Assembly: GCF_004115215.2 (NCBI RefSeq) | Contig: NC_041750.1 | Span: 3,658,001 to 3,722,000, forward strand | Direction of reading: 5' to 3' | DNA length: 64,000 nucleotides | Source of the DNA: Ornithorhynchus anatinus | Taxonomy: Eukaryota > Chordata > Mammalia > Monotremata > Ornithorhynchidae | Shown here: positions 1-11,400 of the stretch, in pieces | How positions within the stretch are numbered: position 1 is the stretch's first letter | Layout: each line of letters opens with the position of its first letter | Position numbers and translations under genes: made by a program | The notes under the pieces: model-generated | The model's database searches: none | Told to the model about the DNA's origin: nothing | Seen by the model: the letters and a program-made list of their open reading frames with translations, nothing else

Positions 1-425
1 CTCATCTGTAAAATGGGGATGAACCGTGAGCCTCACGTGGGGCAACCTGTATCTACTCCAGCGCTTAGAACAGTGCTCTGCACATAATAAGAGCTTAATA
101 AATACCAACATTATTATTATTATTATCGGGTGGGGCTCAGTGCTCTGCACATAATAAGAGCTTAACAAATACCAACTTTATTATTATTATTATCGGGTGG
201 GGCTCAGTGCTCTGCACATAATAAGAGCTTAACAAATACCAACATTATTATTATTATTATCGGGTGGGGCTCACTCTCAATCCCCATTTTACAGATGAGG
301 TAACGGAGGGCCAGAGAAGCACAGTGACTTGCCCAAGGTCACACAGCAGGCAAGAGGCAGAGCGGGGATTAGAACCCATGACCTTCTGACTTCCAGGCCC
401 ATGCTCCAGCCACTACATCATGCTG
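1..425. repeat. SINE tails with a 67-bp tandem duplication
   Basis: The window opens inside a Mon-1 SINE tail. The block reading cgggtggggctcagtgctc, then a TTA-rich tail, recurs at 127, 194 and 261, giving a 67-bp period with almost no divergence. From about 265 to 425 a second SINE lies in reverse orientation and ends in the reversed tRNA-like head near 420. The duplication looks like local slippage between TTA tails. Confidence 0.75.
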
Positions 426-2610
426 CCTTTAATTTCCCCTACTTACGTCTCCATGAGACCGTACAACCGTGTACACAAGAGTCTGTCTCCTTCGGTGAGC
501 AGTTGTGGAGGGCGGTTGGAATGGGCAGGTCACATGGCTGTCACGAGGAAGAGGGTGGGAGGGAGGACTGGGCCCATTAATTGTCCCAAATGGGCCCCAG
601 GTGTCTCTGGGACTCGGGGCCTCCCGGCTGCCATCTTGATGAATGAGTTTTCCATGCCTTTCTGCCTCCTTCTCTCCCCGTTTGGAAAAGGAGGCACAAA
701 CATCTGCTCCCTCCCATCCCATTCCCTACGGAATTTCCTCAGGGTGGTGGTGGGGGCACTTTCCAGATGGGGAAACTGAGGCACGGAAAAGATTAACAGC
801 TCCAATCCCCAACTACCCACCATAAACCACGTTGTAACTCCCCCCCACAACTCCCTGTCCCCGGGGAACGAGCCGAGGCAATCCGGGGTCCAGTCGTTTC
901 AGGTGCAAAATCCAAACCAGACATGGAATCAGGGAGGCGTTTTTTAAGAGCCCACCAGGTGCGATGCACGATACCAGGCGCTCGGGGATGTTTATTGTGG
1001 CATTTGTTAAATCCTTTCTATGTGCCAGGCACTTAAACTAAGAGCTGGGATAGATACAAGCAAATCGGGTTGGACACAATCCCCGTCCCACATGGGGAAC
1101 CACAATCTTAACCCCCAGTTTACAGCTGAGGTAACTGAGGCACAGAAAAGTTGAGCGATTTACCCAAGGCCACACAGCAGACAAGTGGAGGAGTTGGGAT
1201 TAGAACCCAGGTCCTTCTGACCCCCAGGCTCATGCTCTAGGCCAAGCTGCTTTTCGGAAGGGTGACCTCTGGCCACGGGGAGCTGACACCCTTCCAGTCT
1301 AGAGGGGGAGAAACGCGTTAATTTAGTTCATGGAGGGTCTCCGCTTCCCTATCTGTAAAATGGGGATGAAATCCCAGTTCTCCTCCCTGAGGCCCACTGT
1401 GTCCAACCTGGTTACTATGGTTACTGGTATCTACCCCGGAGCTCGGCCCAGTGTTTAGCACATCGTAAGCGCTGAACCAACCCACGATAATCTGTGAGCC
1501 CCATGTGGGACAGGGACGGTGTCCAACCCGCTTTCCTCGCTTCCACCCCAGTGGCACATAAGAGGCGTTTAACAAATACCACGGTTATTATCCGAGTGGG
1601 ATTGGAGGAGGGGTGGGGTGGGGGGACGGGGTTTTTTTTTTTTTTGCTGGAACAACTAATTTTGACAAATGTCTTTTGTTTACCATCGACACCCTCCGTG
1701 GTGTGGGTCTAATGAATTAAAAATAACTCTACATATGTTCAATTAGAGGAGTTTGTTCTCCACTGCGGAGCGGAGCAGGGGGATGGGTGGCGAGCTACTG
1801 GGAGGCCTTGAAAGCCAACGGGCCAGTGTCAGGTGGTCAGGGTGGTCTATTTGATCAGCCGCCCCAGTTTATCCCAGTTCTCAACTGGCGTCTCCCCCCC
1901 AACCGCCGCTGTTCCGGCACCATGCACCTCCGTGACTGGTATTTTTTTATTTCTGGCACCTAATGATGACTGTGGTATTTGTGAAGCACATAGTAGGTGC
2001 TGAGCGTTGAGATCAGCCAGTAAATCGTATCTATCGAACGCTTATCGTTTGCAGAGCGCTGTACTAAAGGCTTAGGAGAGTACAATATAACCCATTCCCT
2101 GCCCACAGAGAGCTAACAGTTGAGAGGACTGAACAATGCAATCAGATCGGACCCACACTATCTGAGAGTCAGGGGTCGTGGGTTCTAATTCCGCCTCCGC
2201 CACTTACCGGCCGTGTGACTTTGGGCCAGTCACTTCACTTCTCTGTGTCTCAGTGACCTTATCTGTAAAATGGGGATTAAGACTGTGAGCCCTATGTGGG
2301 ACAACCTGATTACTTTTTATCTCCCCCGGCGCTTAGAACAGTGCTCGGCACATAGTAAGCGCTTAACAAATACCACAGTTATTATTCATTTTTATTAGCG
2401 GGCTTGGCTAACGAACACCATAATTATCAGTAATTATTATTACAGTGCTTGTCACTGTGAGATCATTGTGGGCAGGGACTGCGTCTGTTTATTGTTATAT
2501 TATACTCTTCCAAGCGCTTAGTACAGAGCTCTCCACGCAGTAAGTGCTCAATAAATACAACTGTATGAATACCACAATTATTATTATTACAGTGCTTGGC
2601 ACATAGTGAG

Positions 2611-2885
2611 CACTTAGAGAAGCAGCGTGGCTCAGTGGAAAGAGCCCAGGTTTAGGAGTCAGAGGTTACGGGTTCTAATCCCAGCTCCTCCACCTGTCAG
2701 TTGTGTGACTTTGGGCAAGTCACTTCGCTTCTCGGTGCCTCAGTTCCCTCATCTGTAAAATGGGGATGAAGACTGTGAGCCTCACGTGGGACAACCTGAT
2801 TACCATGATCTACCCCAGCGCTTAGAACAGTGCTCGGCACCTAGTAAGCGCTTAACAAACACTATCATTAACAAATACCAAATTA
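2611..2885 (+). repeat. Mon-1 SINE, near full length
   Basis: The copy starts with the tRNA-like head gcagcgtggctcagtgg, has a B-box-like ggttctaatcc, a CORE block containing the tgtaaaatggggat motif, and an L2-like tail agcgcttagaacagtgctc. A short second copy of the tail follows. Confidence 0.85.
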
Positions 2886-4237
2886 TTTTTAAGTATGATT
2901 ACAATGCTTGGCACCCAGTAAACGCTTAAGGAATACCACAATCATTAGTATTACAGGGCCTCTAACATAGTAAGTGCTTAACAAATACGCCTATTGATAT
3001 TTTTGTGAAAATTTAAGAGAAGATTTCACCAGTGGTGAAAAGAGAGGGGCTCGAGCATTCATTCTTTCGCTCAAGCGTATTTCACGAGCGCTTCCTGGGT
3101 GCAGAGCCGGTGCTTAATCCATAGCCCACCCCTTGGCAGACTCCCCTTCCCCCTCCCAGTGCGTGGCGAGGACTTCATACATCTTGTCCTGGGCAGCCGG
3201 CCTCCCCTGAAATTCCTCAGGCCTGTTGTGCTGTTTTCACACCCTCTCCAGATTAGCTTCATTCTTGACTAATGAATCCAACCCACTTATTCCCAGCTGG
3301 AGTCCCTGATGAACACGCTCAATTAATTGGTGCCGGGCTGTGTGGTGAGGGGGAAGAGGCTGGGGAAGGGGCTTGAGGCTGTTGTTGTGGAAAGGAGTTC
3401 TCTTCCCATCACTCGATTATTATTTTAGAGATTCATTCAGTCGTATTTGTTGAGCGCTTACTGTGTGCGGAGCACTGTACTAAGCGCTTGGAAAGTCCAA
3501 CTGGGCAACAGAGAGAGGCGATCCCTTTCATTCATTCAATATCTAGAAGCGGGGAGACAGACAACAAAACAGAAGTAGATGGACATCAATAGCATCAAAA
3601 TAAATAGAATTATAGAGATATACACATCATTAATAAAATATCTTTACTGCCCCGGCCTATCTGGGTCAAGACACTGGGCTAGTTGTGGGCAGGGAACGCG
3701 TCTACCAGTCTCCGTTACAGCGTTCTCTCCCAAGCGCTTAGCACACTGCTCTGCCCGCAGTAAGTGCTCAATACACGGTTGATTGATTGAACAAATGCCA
3801 GGATAGAGCCAGAAGGTCATGGGTTCTAATCCCGGCTCTACCACATGTCGGCTGTGTGACCTTGGTCAAGTCACTTCACTTCTCTGGGCCTCAGTTCCCT
3901 CATCTGTAAAATGGGGATTGAGACGGCGAGTCCCACCTGGGACAGTGTCCAACCCAATTTGCTTCTATCCAGCCCAGCACTTAGTACAGTGCCTGGCACA
4001 TAATAAGCACTTAACAAATGCCATAATTATTATTATTAAAATGGGGATTAAGAGTGTGCACCCTATGTGGGATAGGGACTGCATCCAACCTGATTAATTT
4101 GTATTTACGCCAGTGTTTAGAACAGTGCTTCGGACAAAGTCAGCGCTTAACAAGTACCATTATTATTATTATTATTATTATTAATTTCTCCACCCACAGC
4201 TCCCCGAAAGCCTTGTCTCTTCAAACTTCCCCTGGCC

Positions 4238-4512
4238 TGCAGAGAAGTAGCGTGGCTTAGTGGAAAGAGCCCGGGCTTGGGAGTCAGAGGTCATGGGTTC
4301 TACTCCTGGCTCCACCACGTGTCAGCTGTGTGACTTTGGGCCAGTCACTTAACTTCTCTGCACCTCAGTGACCTCATCGGTAAAATGTGAAGATTGTGAG
4401 CCCCAAGTGGGACAACCTGATGACCTTGTATCTACCCCAGAGCTTAGAACAGTGCTTGGCACATAGTAAAGTGCTTATCAAATACCATTATTATTATTAT
4501 TATTATTACTCA
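4238..4512 (+). repeat. Mon-1 SINE, near full length
   Basis: Head, CORE and L2-like tail are all present, and the copy ends in a (ATT)n run. The head carries small substitutions (gtagcgtggcttagtgg). Confidence 0.85.
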
Positions 4513-4933
4513 CTCTCCAAGCCCCAGCTCAGACCTGGACGGTGTCATCTCTGACTGGGGGGAAAGGAGGACTCCCAGATAGACCCCTCCAAACCACAGT
4601 CCCCCCCCCCCATTATCACCTGCACAGCCCCCCCATCCCCACCCGAGACAGGATGCTCCTTCACACCTCACCTACTCAGCCCCGTCTCCTAATTTATCCA
4701 CCCTTTCCCATGAAGGGGGATATTTCTGAACACCGGCGGAAGGGCCCGAGAACTGTGAAATGGCAAGAACGGTGTAGGTGGGTGTCGGACCGTGTCTCCC
4801 CCTCGTCCCCCGGCCTCCAACCACACAAACACACCCCTGCCTGGCCCAATTATTGTTCTATCGTACCCTCCCAAGTGCTTAGCACAGTGCTCTGCCCACA
4901 GTTAAGCGCTCAATAGATACAATTGAATGAATG

Positions 4934-5196
4934 ACAGCACGGCTCAGTGGGAAGAGCATGGGCTTGGGAGTCGGAGGTCGTGGGTTCTAATCCCGGCTCT
5001 GCCACTTGTCAGCTGTGTGACTTGGGGCAAGTCACTTCACTTCTCTGTGCTTCAGTTCCCTCATCTGTAAAATGGGGATTAAGACTGTGAGCCCCACGTG
5101 GGACAACCTAATTACCTTGTATCCCCCTCCCAGCCCTTAGAACAGTGCTTGGCACATGGTGAGCGCTTAACAAATACCATCATTATTATTATTATG
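4934..5196 (+). repeat. Mon-1 SINE, near full length
   Basis: The head is slightly degraded (cagcacggctcagtggga). CORE and tail are intact, ending in (ATT)n. It carries the CACGTG core in the cccacgtggga block. Confidence 0.85.
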
Positions 5197-6059
5197 AACT
5201 CAGGTGGGCCGGGCCTCCGATCCAGGATCGATCCAGCCTAACGGCACTGCGCTTCCTACGTGCCAGAGCCGTGGCAAATACGATCGAATAAACGGATGTT
5301 TGAGTTCTGGTCAGTTGTGACTGTGCCCAAACCCCCAGATACAACGCCCATTTGGGCACCGAGGTGGGGAAATGGGCCGAGGGACAGGCTGGGAGGAGGA
5401 GAGCCGCTGACAGGGCCTCACCGCAAACGTTCATTCATTCCATCGTATTTATTGAGCGCTCACTCTGTGCAGGGCACTCTACTAAGAGCTTGGAAAAATA
5501 CAACTGGGCAACAGATAGAGACAATGCCTACCCGACAACGGGCTCACAGCCTAGAAAGGGGAGACGGCTAACAAAACATAGCAGGTAGACAGGCATCAAT
5601 AGCACTCGGCCACGGCCTCTTTGGCTCGGAATTTCTTTTCTAGTTTGTTTAAACCCCGCATATAATATCTGAGAAAAGGGTCTAAGGGGAGACAGGCACC
5701 CCCCGGTCAGGGAAAGGAGGAGAAAAGGAGGAAGGAGAGAACACCGCACCTTCTGGGCCACCGTTCTTCCAGAACGCCTGTTTTCAGGACGCCTCAGCTG
5801 CTGTTAGGCATGGGAACAGGCTTCCTATAACGCCAGCCTGTTTGGATGGGTGGAGGAGAGACTTGTGGGCGGGGTGCCCGGCCCGATTGAGGACCCCAAT
5901 ACGGGCCCCCGCGGCCCCCTAAAGACATCAATTGGGGGGTGGAGGGACTTTCAGATGAAACAAATCCAAAACTAACCACCAAGGTCTTCAGTAGGCTTGG
6001 TTTCACTACCCTCTAGTGGCAAAGATCCGGAGGCGGAGCGGGGCACTGGGAAGCACTTT

Positions 6060-6690
6060 CCACGTCCTGAGCACTGTACTAAACACTCGTTAATCCAAGC
6101 CCTTATCCTATCCCGCCTTGCTTACCGTATGGGCCTCCCTGCCTCCTGTCTCTCCCCACTCCAATCCATACTTCAGTCTTCCGGCCTGATCATTTTCCCG
6201 CAAAAACGTTCAGGCCATCGTTCCCCCCTCCTCAAGAACCTCCAGGGGTTGCCCATCCACCTCGGCAACAAGCCAAGCCTCCTCACCATCAGCTTCAAAA
6301 CACTCCTTCCCCTCGCCCCCTCCTTCCTCACCTCACTGCTCTCCTACTCCAACCCAGGCCGCACACCTCACTCCTCTAATGCCCAACCTTCTCACCGTCC
6401 CCCCCCCCGTCTCGTCCATCTGGCCTCCGACCTCTCACCCACCTCCCGCCTCCAGCCTGGAACGCCCTCCCTCCTCGTATCGGACGGACGATGACCCTCC
6501 CAGCCTTCAAAGCCTAATTGAAGGCCCCTCTCCTCCAAGAGGCCTTCCCTGACTAAGCCCTCCTTCCCTCTTCTCCCACTCCCTTCTGCATCGCCCTGAC
6601 TTGCTTCCCTTTATTCATCCCCCCTCCCAGCCCCACACCACTTATGTCCCTATCTCTCATTTATTTACCTATGTCTATAGTCTACAGAGA
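6060..6690 (+). mobile_element. L2 LINE 3' part with the end of its reverse transcriptase frame
   Basis: The conceptual plus-strand product at about 6070-6340 contains the pattern of a CR1/L2 reverse transcriptase C terminus: an LxRLxYR-like stretch, then LLKNLQGLPIH, then FKTLLPL. This is the family's usual 'SLHWLPV ... FKxLLL' end. It is followed by the L2-typical pyrimidine-rich segment with ccaagaggccttccctgac. The copy is 5'-truncated, as most L2 copies are, and a Mon-1 SINE follows directly. Confidence 0.7.
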
Positions 6691-6699
6691 CTCTATAGA

Positions 6700-6968
6700 G
6701 AAGCAGCGTGGCTCAGTGGAAAGAGCATGGGCTTTGGAGTCAGGGCTCATGAGTTCGAATCCCGGCTCTGCCACTTGTCGGCTGTGTGACTGTGGGCGAG
6801 TCACAACTTCTCTGTGCCTCAGTTCCCTCATCTGTAAAATGGGGATGAAGACTGTGAGCCCCGCGTGGGACAACCTGATTCCCCTATGTCTACCCCAGCG
6901 CTTAGAACAGTGCTCGGCACATAGTAAGCGCTAAACAAATACCAACATTATTATTATTATTATTATTA
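6700..6968 (+). repeat. Mon-1 SINE, full length
   Basis: A well-preserved copy with head gaagcagcgtggctcagtgg, a perfect B box ggttcgaatcc-like element (gagttcgaatccc), CORE block, tail and (ATT)n end. It looks younger than the neighbouring copies. Confidence 0.9.
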
Positions 6969-6992
6969 CCTCCCCCTCTAGACTGTAAATTC

Positions 6993-7232
6993 AGAAAGAG
7001 CACGGGCTTTGGAGCCAGAGGTCATGGATTCGAATCCCGGCTCTGCCACTTGTCAGTTGACTGCGGGCAAGTCACTTAACTTCTCGCTGCCTCAGTTACC
7101 TCATCTGTAAAATGGGGATTAAGACTGTGAGCCCCACGGTGGGACAACCTGATTCCCCTGTGTCTACCCCAGCGCTTAGAACAGTGCTCGGCACATAGTA
7201 AGCCCTTAACAAATACCAACATTATTATTATG
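6993..7232 (+). repeat. Mon-1 SINE, head truncated
   Basis: The copy begins within the head at gaaagagcacgggcttt and continues through B box, CORE and tail to a short ATT run. Confidence 0.8.
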
Positions 7233-7898
7233 CATCTGTTTATTATTGCAGTGTACTCTCCCAAGTGCTTAGTACAGTACTTTGCACACACTAAGCTCTC
7301 AATAAATACCAATGAATGAACACTGAGGTAGATACAAGGTAGTCAGGTCCCACAGGTGGCTCCCCATCCAAGTACGAGGGAGAACGGGTATTGAATCCCC
7401 ATTATACAGATGAGGGAACTGAGGCCCAGAGATGTGAAATGACTTGCCCGAGGTCACACAACAGACGAGTGGTAGATCTGGGATTAGAACCCAGTTCCTC
7501 TGCCTCACAGGCCTGACCTCTGTCCACAAGCCCTCGCTGTTTCATGGCTCCAGGAGCCCCTCACCAACCTGCTCCATTTCCACATCAAAACCCACTGAGG
7601 AAAAGGCTGTCTTGCCCCTTGCCCCCCGAGCCCAGGCCCGGGAAGCAGCAGGACCTGGGTTCTAATTCCAGCTCCGCCACTTGTCTGCTGTGTGACCTTA
7701 GACAAGTCACTTCACTTCTCTGTGCCTCAGTTCCCTCCCCTGTAAAAGGGGAGTGAAGACTGTGAGCCTCACGTGGGACAGGGACTGTGTCCAATGATTA
7801 CCTTGTACCTAGTACAGCGCCCGGCGCACAGTAAGTGCGTAACGGATACCGTTAAAAAAAAAAAACGCAGGCAAAGAGAGGCTGGTAACCAGGTCACT

Positions 7899-7904
7899 TT
7901 TATT
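7899..7904 (-). promoter_or_regulatory. THOC3: Polyadenylation signal for THOC3
   Basis: The minus strand reads AATAAA, about 600 bases downstream of the THOC3 stop codon. It would give a 3' UTR of roughly 0.6 kb. The assignment is by position and consensus only. Confidence 0.6.
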
Positions 7905-8497
7905 AATAAAACCAGAATTATCAAAATATTAAAAATACAAGAAAAAAAGTCACTTCTTCCCCATCCCGCCCCAGGTTCCTGAGATTCTGGGCACATGGGC
8001 AGGAAGAGGTGGTGAAAGACCCCAGGGGTCTGACCGCTGCCCGCACCCCCTAACCCGTGCCCAGTGACCCTCCCGAGGTGGGTCCGAGGCTGCCGGTTGC
8101 CCGCGGGACCCCGCAGTCTCGGCCCTCGCCCGGGGACTCGCGCCCACTCTGAACGTGAACTCCCCGAGTCCCCCGGGGTTCCACCCCGGCCCGGGGGGAG
8201 AAAGGAGACGGGAGACCGGTAGGAATCCCGGTGGTCCGCAGAGGCCATCCCACCCTCCGTGCCGGTCGACACGGGGGGGGGGGGGGAGCGTGTTGGGATC
8301 GGCGGCCTTAATGGGCAGGATGCCGATGCCCAGGCCACTCGATGCCAAGGGGCGGGGAGGGCTTCAGGTCATCCCGGCTTAAAACGAACGGGGCGAGAAC
8401 CAGGCCAAACCGGATCGGCCGTGGAGCGTCCGAGGCGGCGGCGGGAGGGTCTCGTGACCCCCCCGGGGGCCCGTCCCCACCCGGACGCCACCGCGGC

Positions 8498-11400
8498 TCA
8501 GGAGTCGTTGGGGAGGCCGAAGAGCTTGACGGTCCCGGCCTCGCGGCTGCTGTCGTACTTGCCGTCCTTGTCGTCGCAGGCGAAGGCCAGCAGCGGCCTC
8601 TTGGGGTGCCAGGCCACCGTGAACGTCGGAGACTCGCACTGCACCTCCCACAGCTTGTCCCCTGCGGCGGCCGCACAGCCCGCCCCGGGGAACGTCAGTC
8701 CCCGCCACCCCCCGACCCCAGGGGAAGCCCGGGGACCCCGGCGTTCCGGCCCCCCCCCGGATCCCGGAGGCTTGGGCCCGCCTTCTGGAGCGTGGGGGAG
8801 GCGGTCGACACTGATGCCCCTCTGCCCGCCCGCCCCACGGTCCCGAGCCGTGGGCACCTCTCGCCGGGCGTGCCGAGCCGTGGCCCCCGTCGCGGACAAC
8901 TCTGCTTTCGTTCGGAGCGGACCCCGGCATCCCCCCAAAACTAACCCTGAATACGGGGGGCCCGCTACCACCGTCCCATCCGACAAACTCCTCACCATTC
9001 GCTTCAAAACAATCCCCTTGCCCCCTCCCACCTCACCTTGCGGGGAGCGGGTCGGGGGCTTCTGAAGTCCACCGGGCATTCGGTACAGTGCCTTAAGCTC
9101 AATAAATCTCCCCACACTATGCTTCCGAAGTGTTTCTGGGGGTCAGGGGAGGGCACTGGGGGGTCGGGGGTGACGGGGAGGGCGTCCACCTACAGGAGGG
9201 GGTGACTCGGTGGCGGTGGGGAGGCCCCCCGGGAATCCCGATAGTTACCTGTCTCCACCTCAGCGATGTCGATGAAGTGGTCCTCCGACGCCGACGCGAG
9301 CATCTTCCCGTCGTGGCTGAAGCTCAGGGTCCGGACGGGCCAGTCTAACCTGCCACCCGCGTGCGCGAGGGCGGAGGGGGGAGAGGGCGGCTGTGAGGGT
9401 GGAGTTGGTGTGGGTAGGGGAGGACGGCGGCGGGGCCGGGGGCCGGGGGGGCGGGGGAGGGCAGCCGCGGGGACCCACCTGGAGAAGCAGCGCACGCAGA
9501 CGAGCTCGTCGACGTCCCAGAGGCTGACCAGGGCATCCGCGCTCCCGGTGGCGAAGTACTTGCCCGTGGGATCGAACTTGATGCAGATGCAGTTGGAGGG
9601 GTGGGCGTTGATGGACTGCACGGGCTTCAGCTCTGGGTAGCTGGAGGGGGCCGGGCGGGTCACGCTCGGGGGCTCGGCCCTCGGACCCCCGCCCACCCTC
9701 CCGCCACTCAGCAACCTTCCCCCACCGGCCCGCCCCGACTCTGCTCCCCAGCGTCCGGCCCCCGCCGGCTCCGGGAGGCCTCGGGCCGGTCGGCTCTCCC
9801 ACCACGGTGCCGTCCCGACCCCCCCGGGGACCGGGGGGAGGGCAGAGGGGTCGGCGGCACCCCTAAGCCCAGAAGGGGGTGCCCGGAGGGGAGGGCAGAT
9901 CACAGGCAGGGTCCAGATCTACTCGCTCTACTGGCCCCCCCCCAAGCCCTCAGCACAGAGTTCTGCACGCAGGACGCCGGAGGCTCCTCGAGGGCCTGCC
10001 TGTTCACTCTAGGTTCCTCTCCCCAGCCCTCAGCACAGCGCGCCGCACACAACAGACCGGGAGCCCCCCACCGAGGCCCGGCCCGGCTCACCTGAGGATG
10101 TTGATGCAGCCGTTGCCGTTGGTCAGGAAGAACATGTTGTTGTCATTGTTCCAGGAGATCTCGTTCACCTCGAACTTGAACTGCTCCTCCGCTTTGGAGC
10201 GGTGCGTCTTGGCGTCGATGAAGGTCACCACGTCGTCCTTGTTGCCCACCGCGATGGTCTGTCCGTCCGGGCTCCAGCAGATGTTGATGTTTTCCCCTGG
10301 CGCCGGCGGGACGGAGGGAAGGACGGGGTCTTGACGGGGGTCACGACCCCGGCTCCCGGGGGGGATTACAGGGAGGGGATGCGGCCTTCCCACCCCCTCG
10401 GAATACTCACGCATTCATTCAATAGTATTTATTGAGCGCTTACTATGTGCAGAGCACTGTACTAAGCACTTGGAATGGACAAATCGGTAACAGATAGAGA
10501 CGGTCCCTGCCCTTTGACGGGCTTACGGTCTAATCGGGGGAGATGGAAAGACAAGAACAATAGCAATAAATAGAATAGCAACACCCTCTCGATCGTAAGC
10601 TCGTTGAGGGCAGGGGCCGTGGCTACCAACTCCGTTATAGTGGACTCAGCCAGGCGCTAACTCTGTTATATTGGACTCTGCCAGGCGCTTAGTACGGCAC
10701 TGCCCTCAGTAAACGCTCAATAAATACCACTGATTGATTGACTACAAGCTCCTTGGGGGCAAAGGGTGTGTCTACCAACTCTGTCATCCTGTATCCTCCC
10801 AAGCCCTTAGTCGAGCGCTCTGTACGAAGCCACCTCTGATCCCCTGCCGAGCTCACGGATGCCTTCTCCGCCTTCTTGCCTTCAGCGAGGACACCGTCTC
10901 CCGTAAAAAATACACGCTACCCTCCAACCACCAATTCTGACCTGCCGCGGGCCAACCCAACGGTCACCCGGATTTCTTGAGCACTTACTGTGGGGAGAGT
11001 ACTGTACTGAGCGCTTGGGAGGGGACAACCGAGTTAGTACCCCCGATCCCTGCCCCCCGGGAAGCTGACGGCCTCCCGTACGCAGAAAGCACTGTACCAG
11101 GGGTCTGGGAGAGTATAACGTAAAAACGATCGCAGCCCTTGAGGAGCTCATAGTCTAGTGTGTCCAGAGCACTGTACTAAGCAGCTGGGACAGTACGGTA
11201 GAGTTGGTACACAGACCGAGCTCTTGAGGACCTTACAGTCTTCCGTGGGCCCAGAGCACGGTCTTAAGCACCTGGGAGAGTACGGCAGAGTTAGCAGACT
11301 CTGATAATCGTATTTATTAAGCCCTTACTGGGTGCACAGCACCCCCCCCGCCCAAGCCCTTGAGAGAATACCACACGACAATATAACATACACATTCCCT

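Larger units (their letters stand above)
426..7898. other. Left intergenic flank, repeat-filled, no gene seen
   Basis: I see no conserved protein exon here. Recognisable repeats include reversed SINEs at about 990-1255 and 7330-7500, forward SINE pieces at about 2150-2390, 3800-4180 and 7640-7860, and L2 3'-end pieces at about 2470-2570, 3430-3530, 3650-3790, 5430-5600 and 7235-7315. Stretches that look single-copy and unassigned are about 430-900, 1620-1930, 3000-3420, 4520-4860 and 5600-6050. The short open frames here coincide with repeats or lack any family resemblance. Confidence 0.6.

Noticed and set aside
5997-6494. 165-codon plus-strand frame as a possible host gene
   Set aside because: It matches the C-terminal pattern of an L2 reverse transcriptase followed by L2 3' sequence, so it is a LINE fragment.
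6700-6790. tRNA-like heads with A-box and B-box motifs
   Set aside because: These are the tRNA-derived 5' ends of Mon-1 SINEs. No copy examined folds as a complete tRNA with a normal anticodon arm and acceptor stem.
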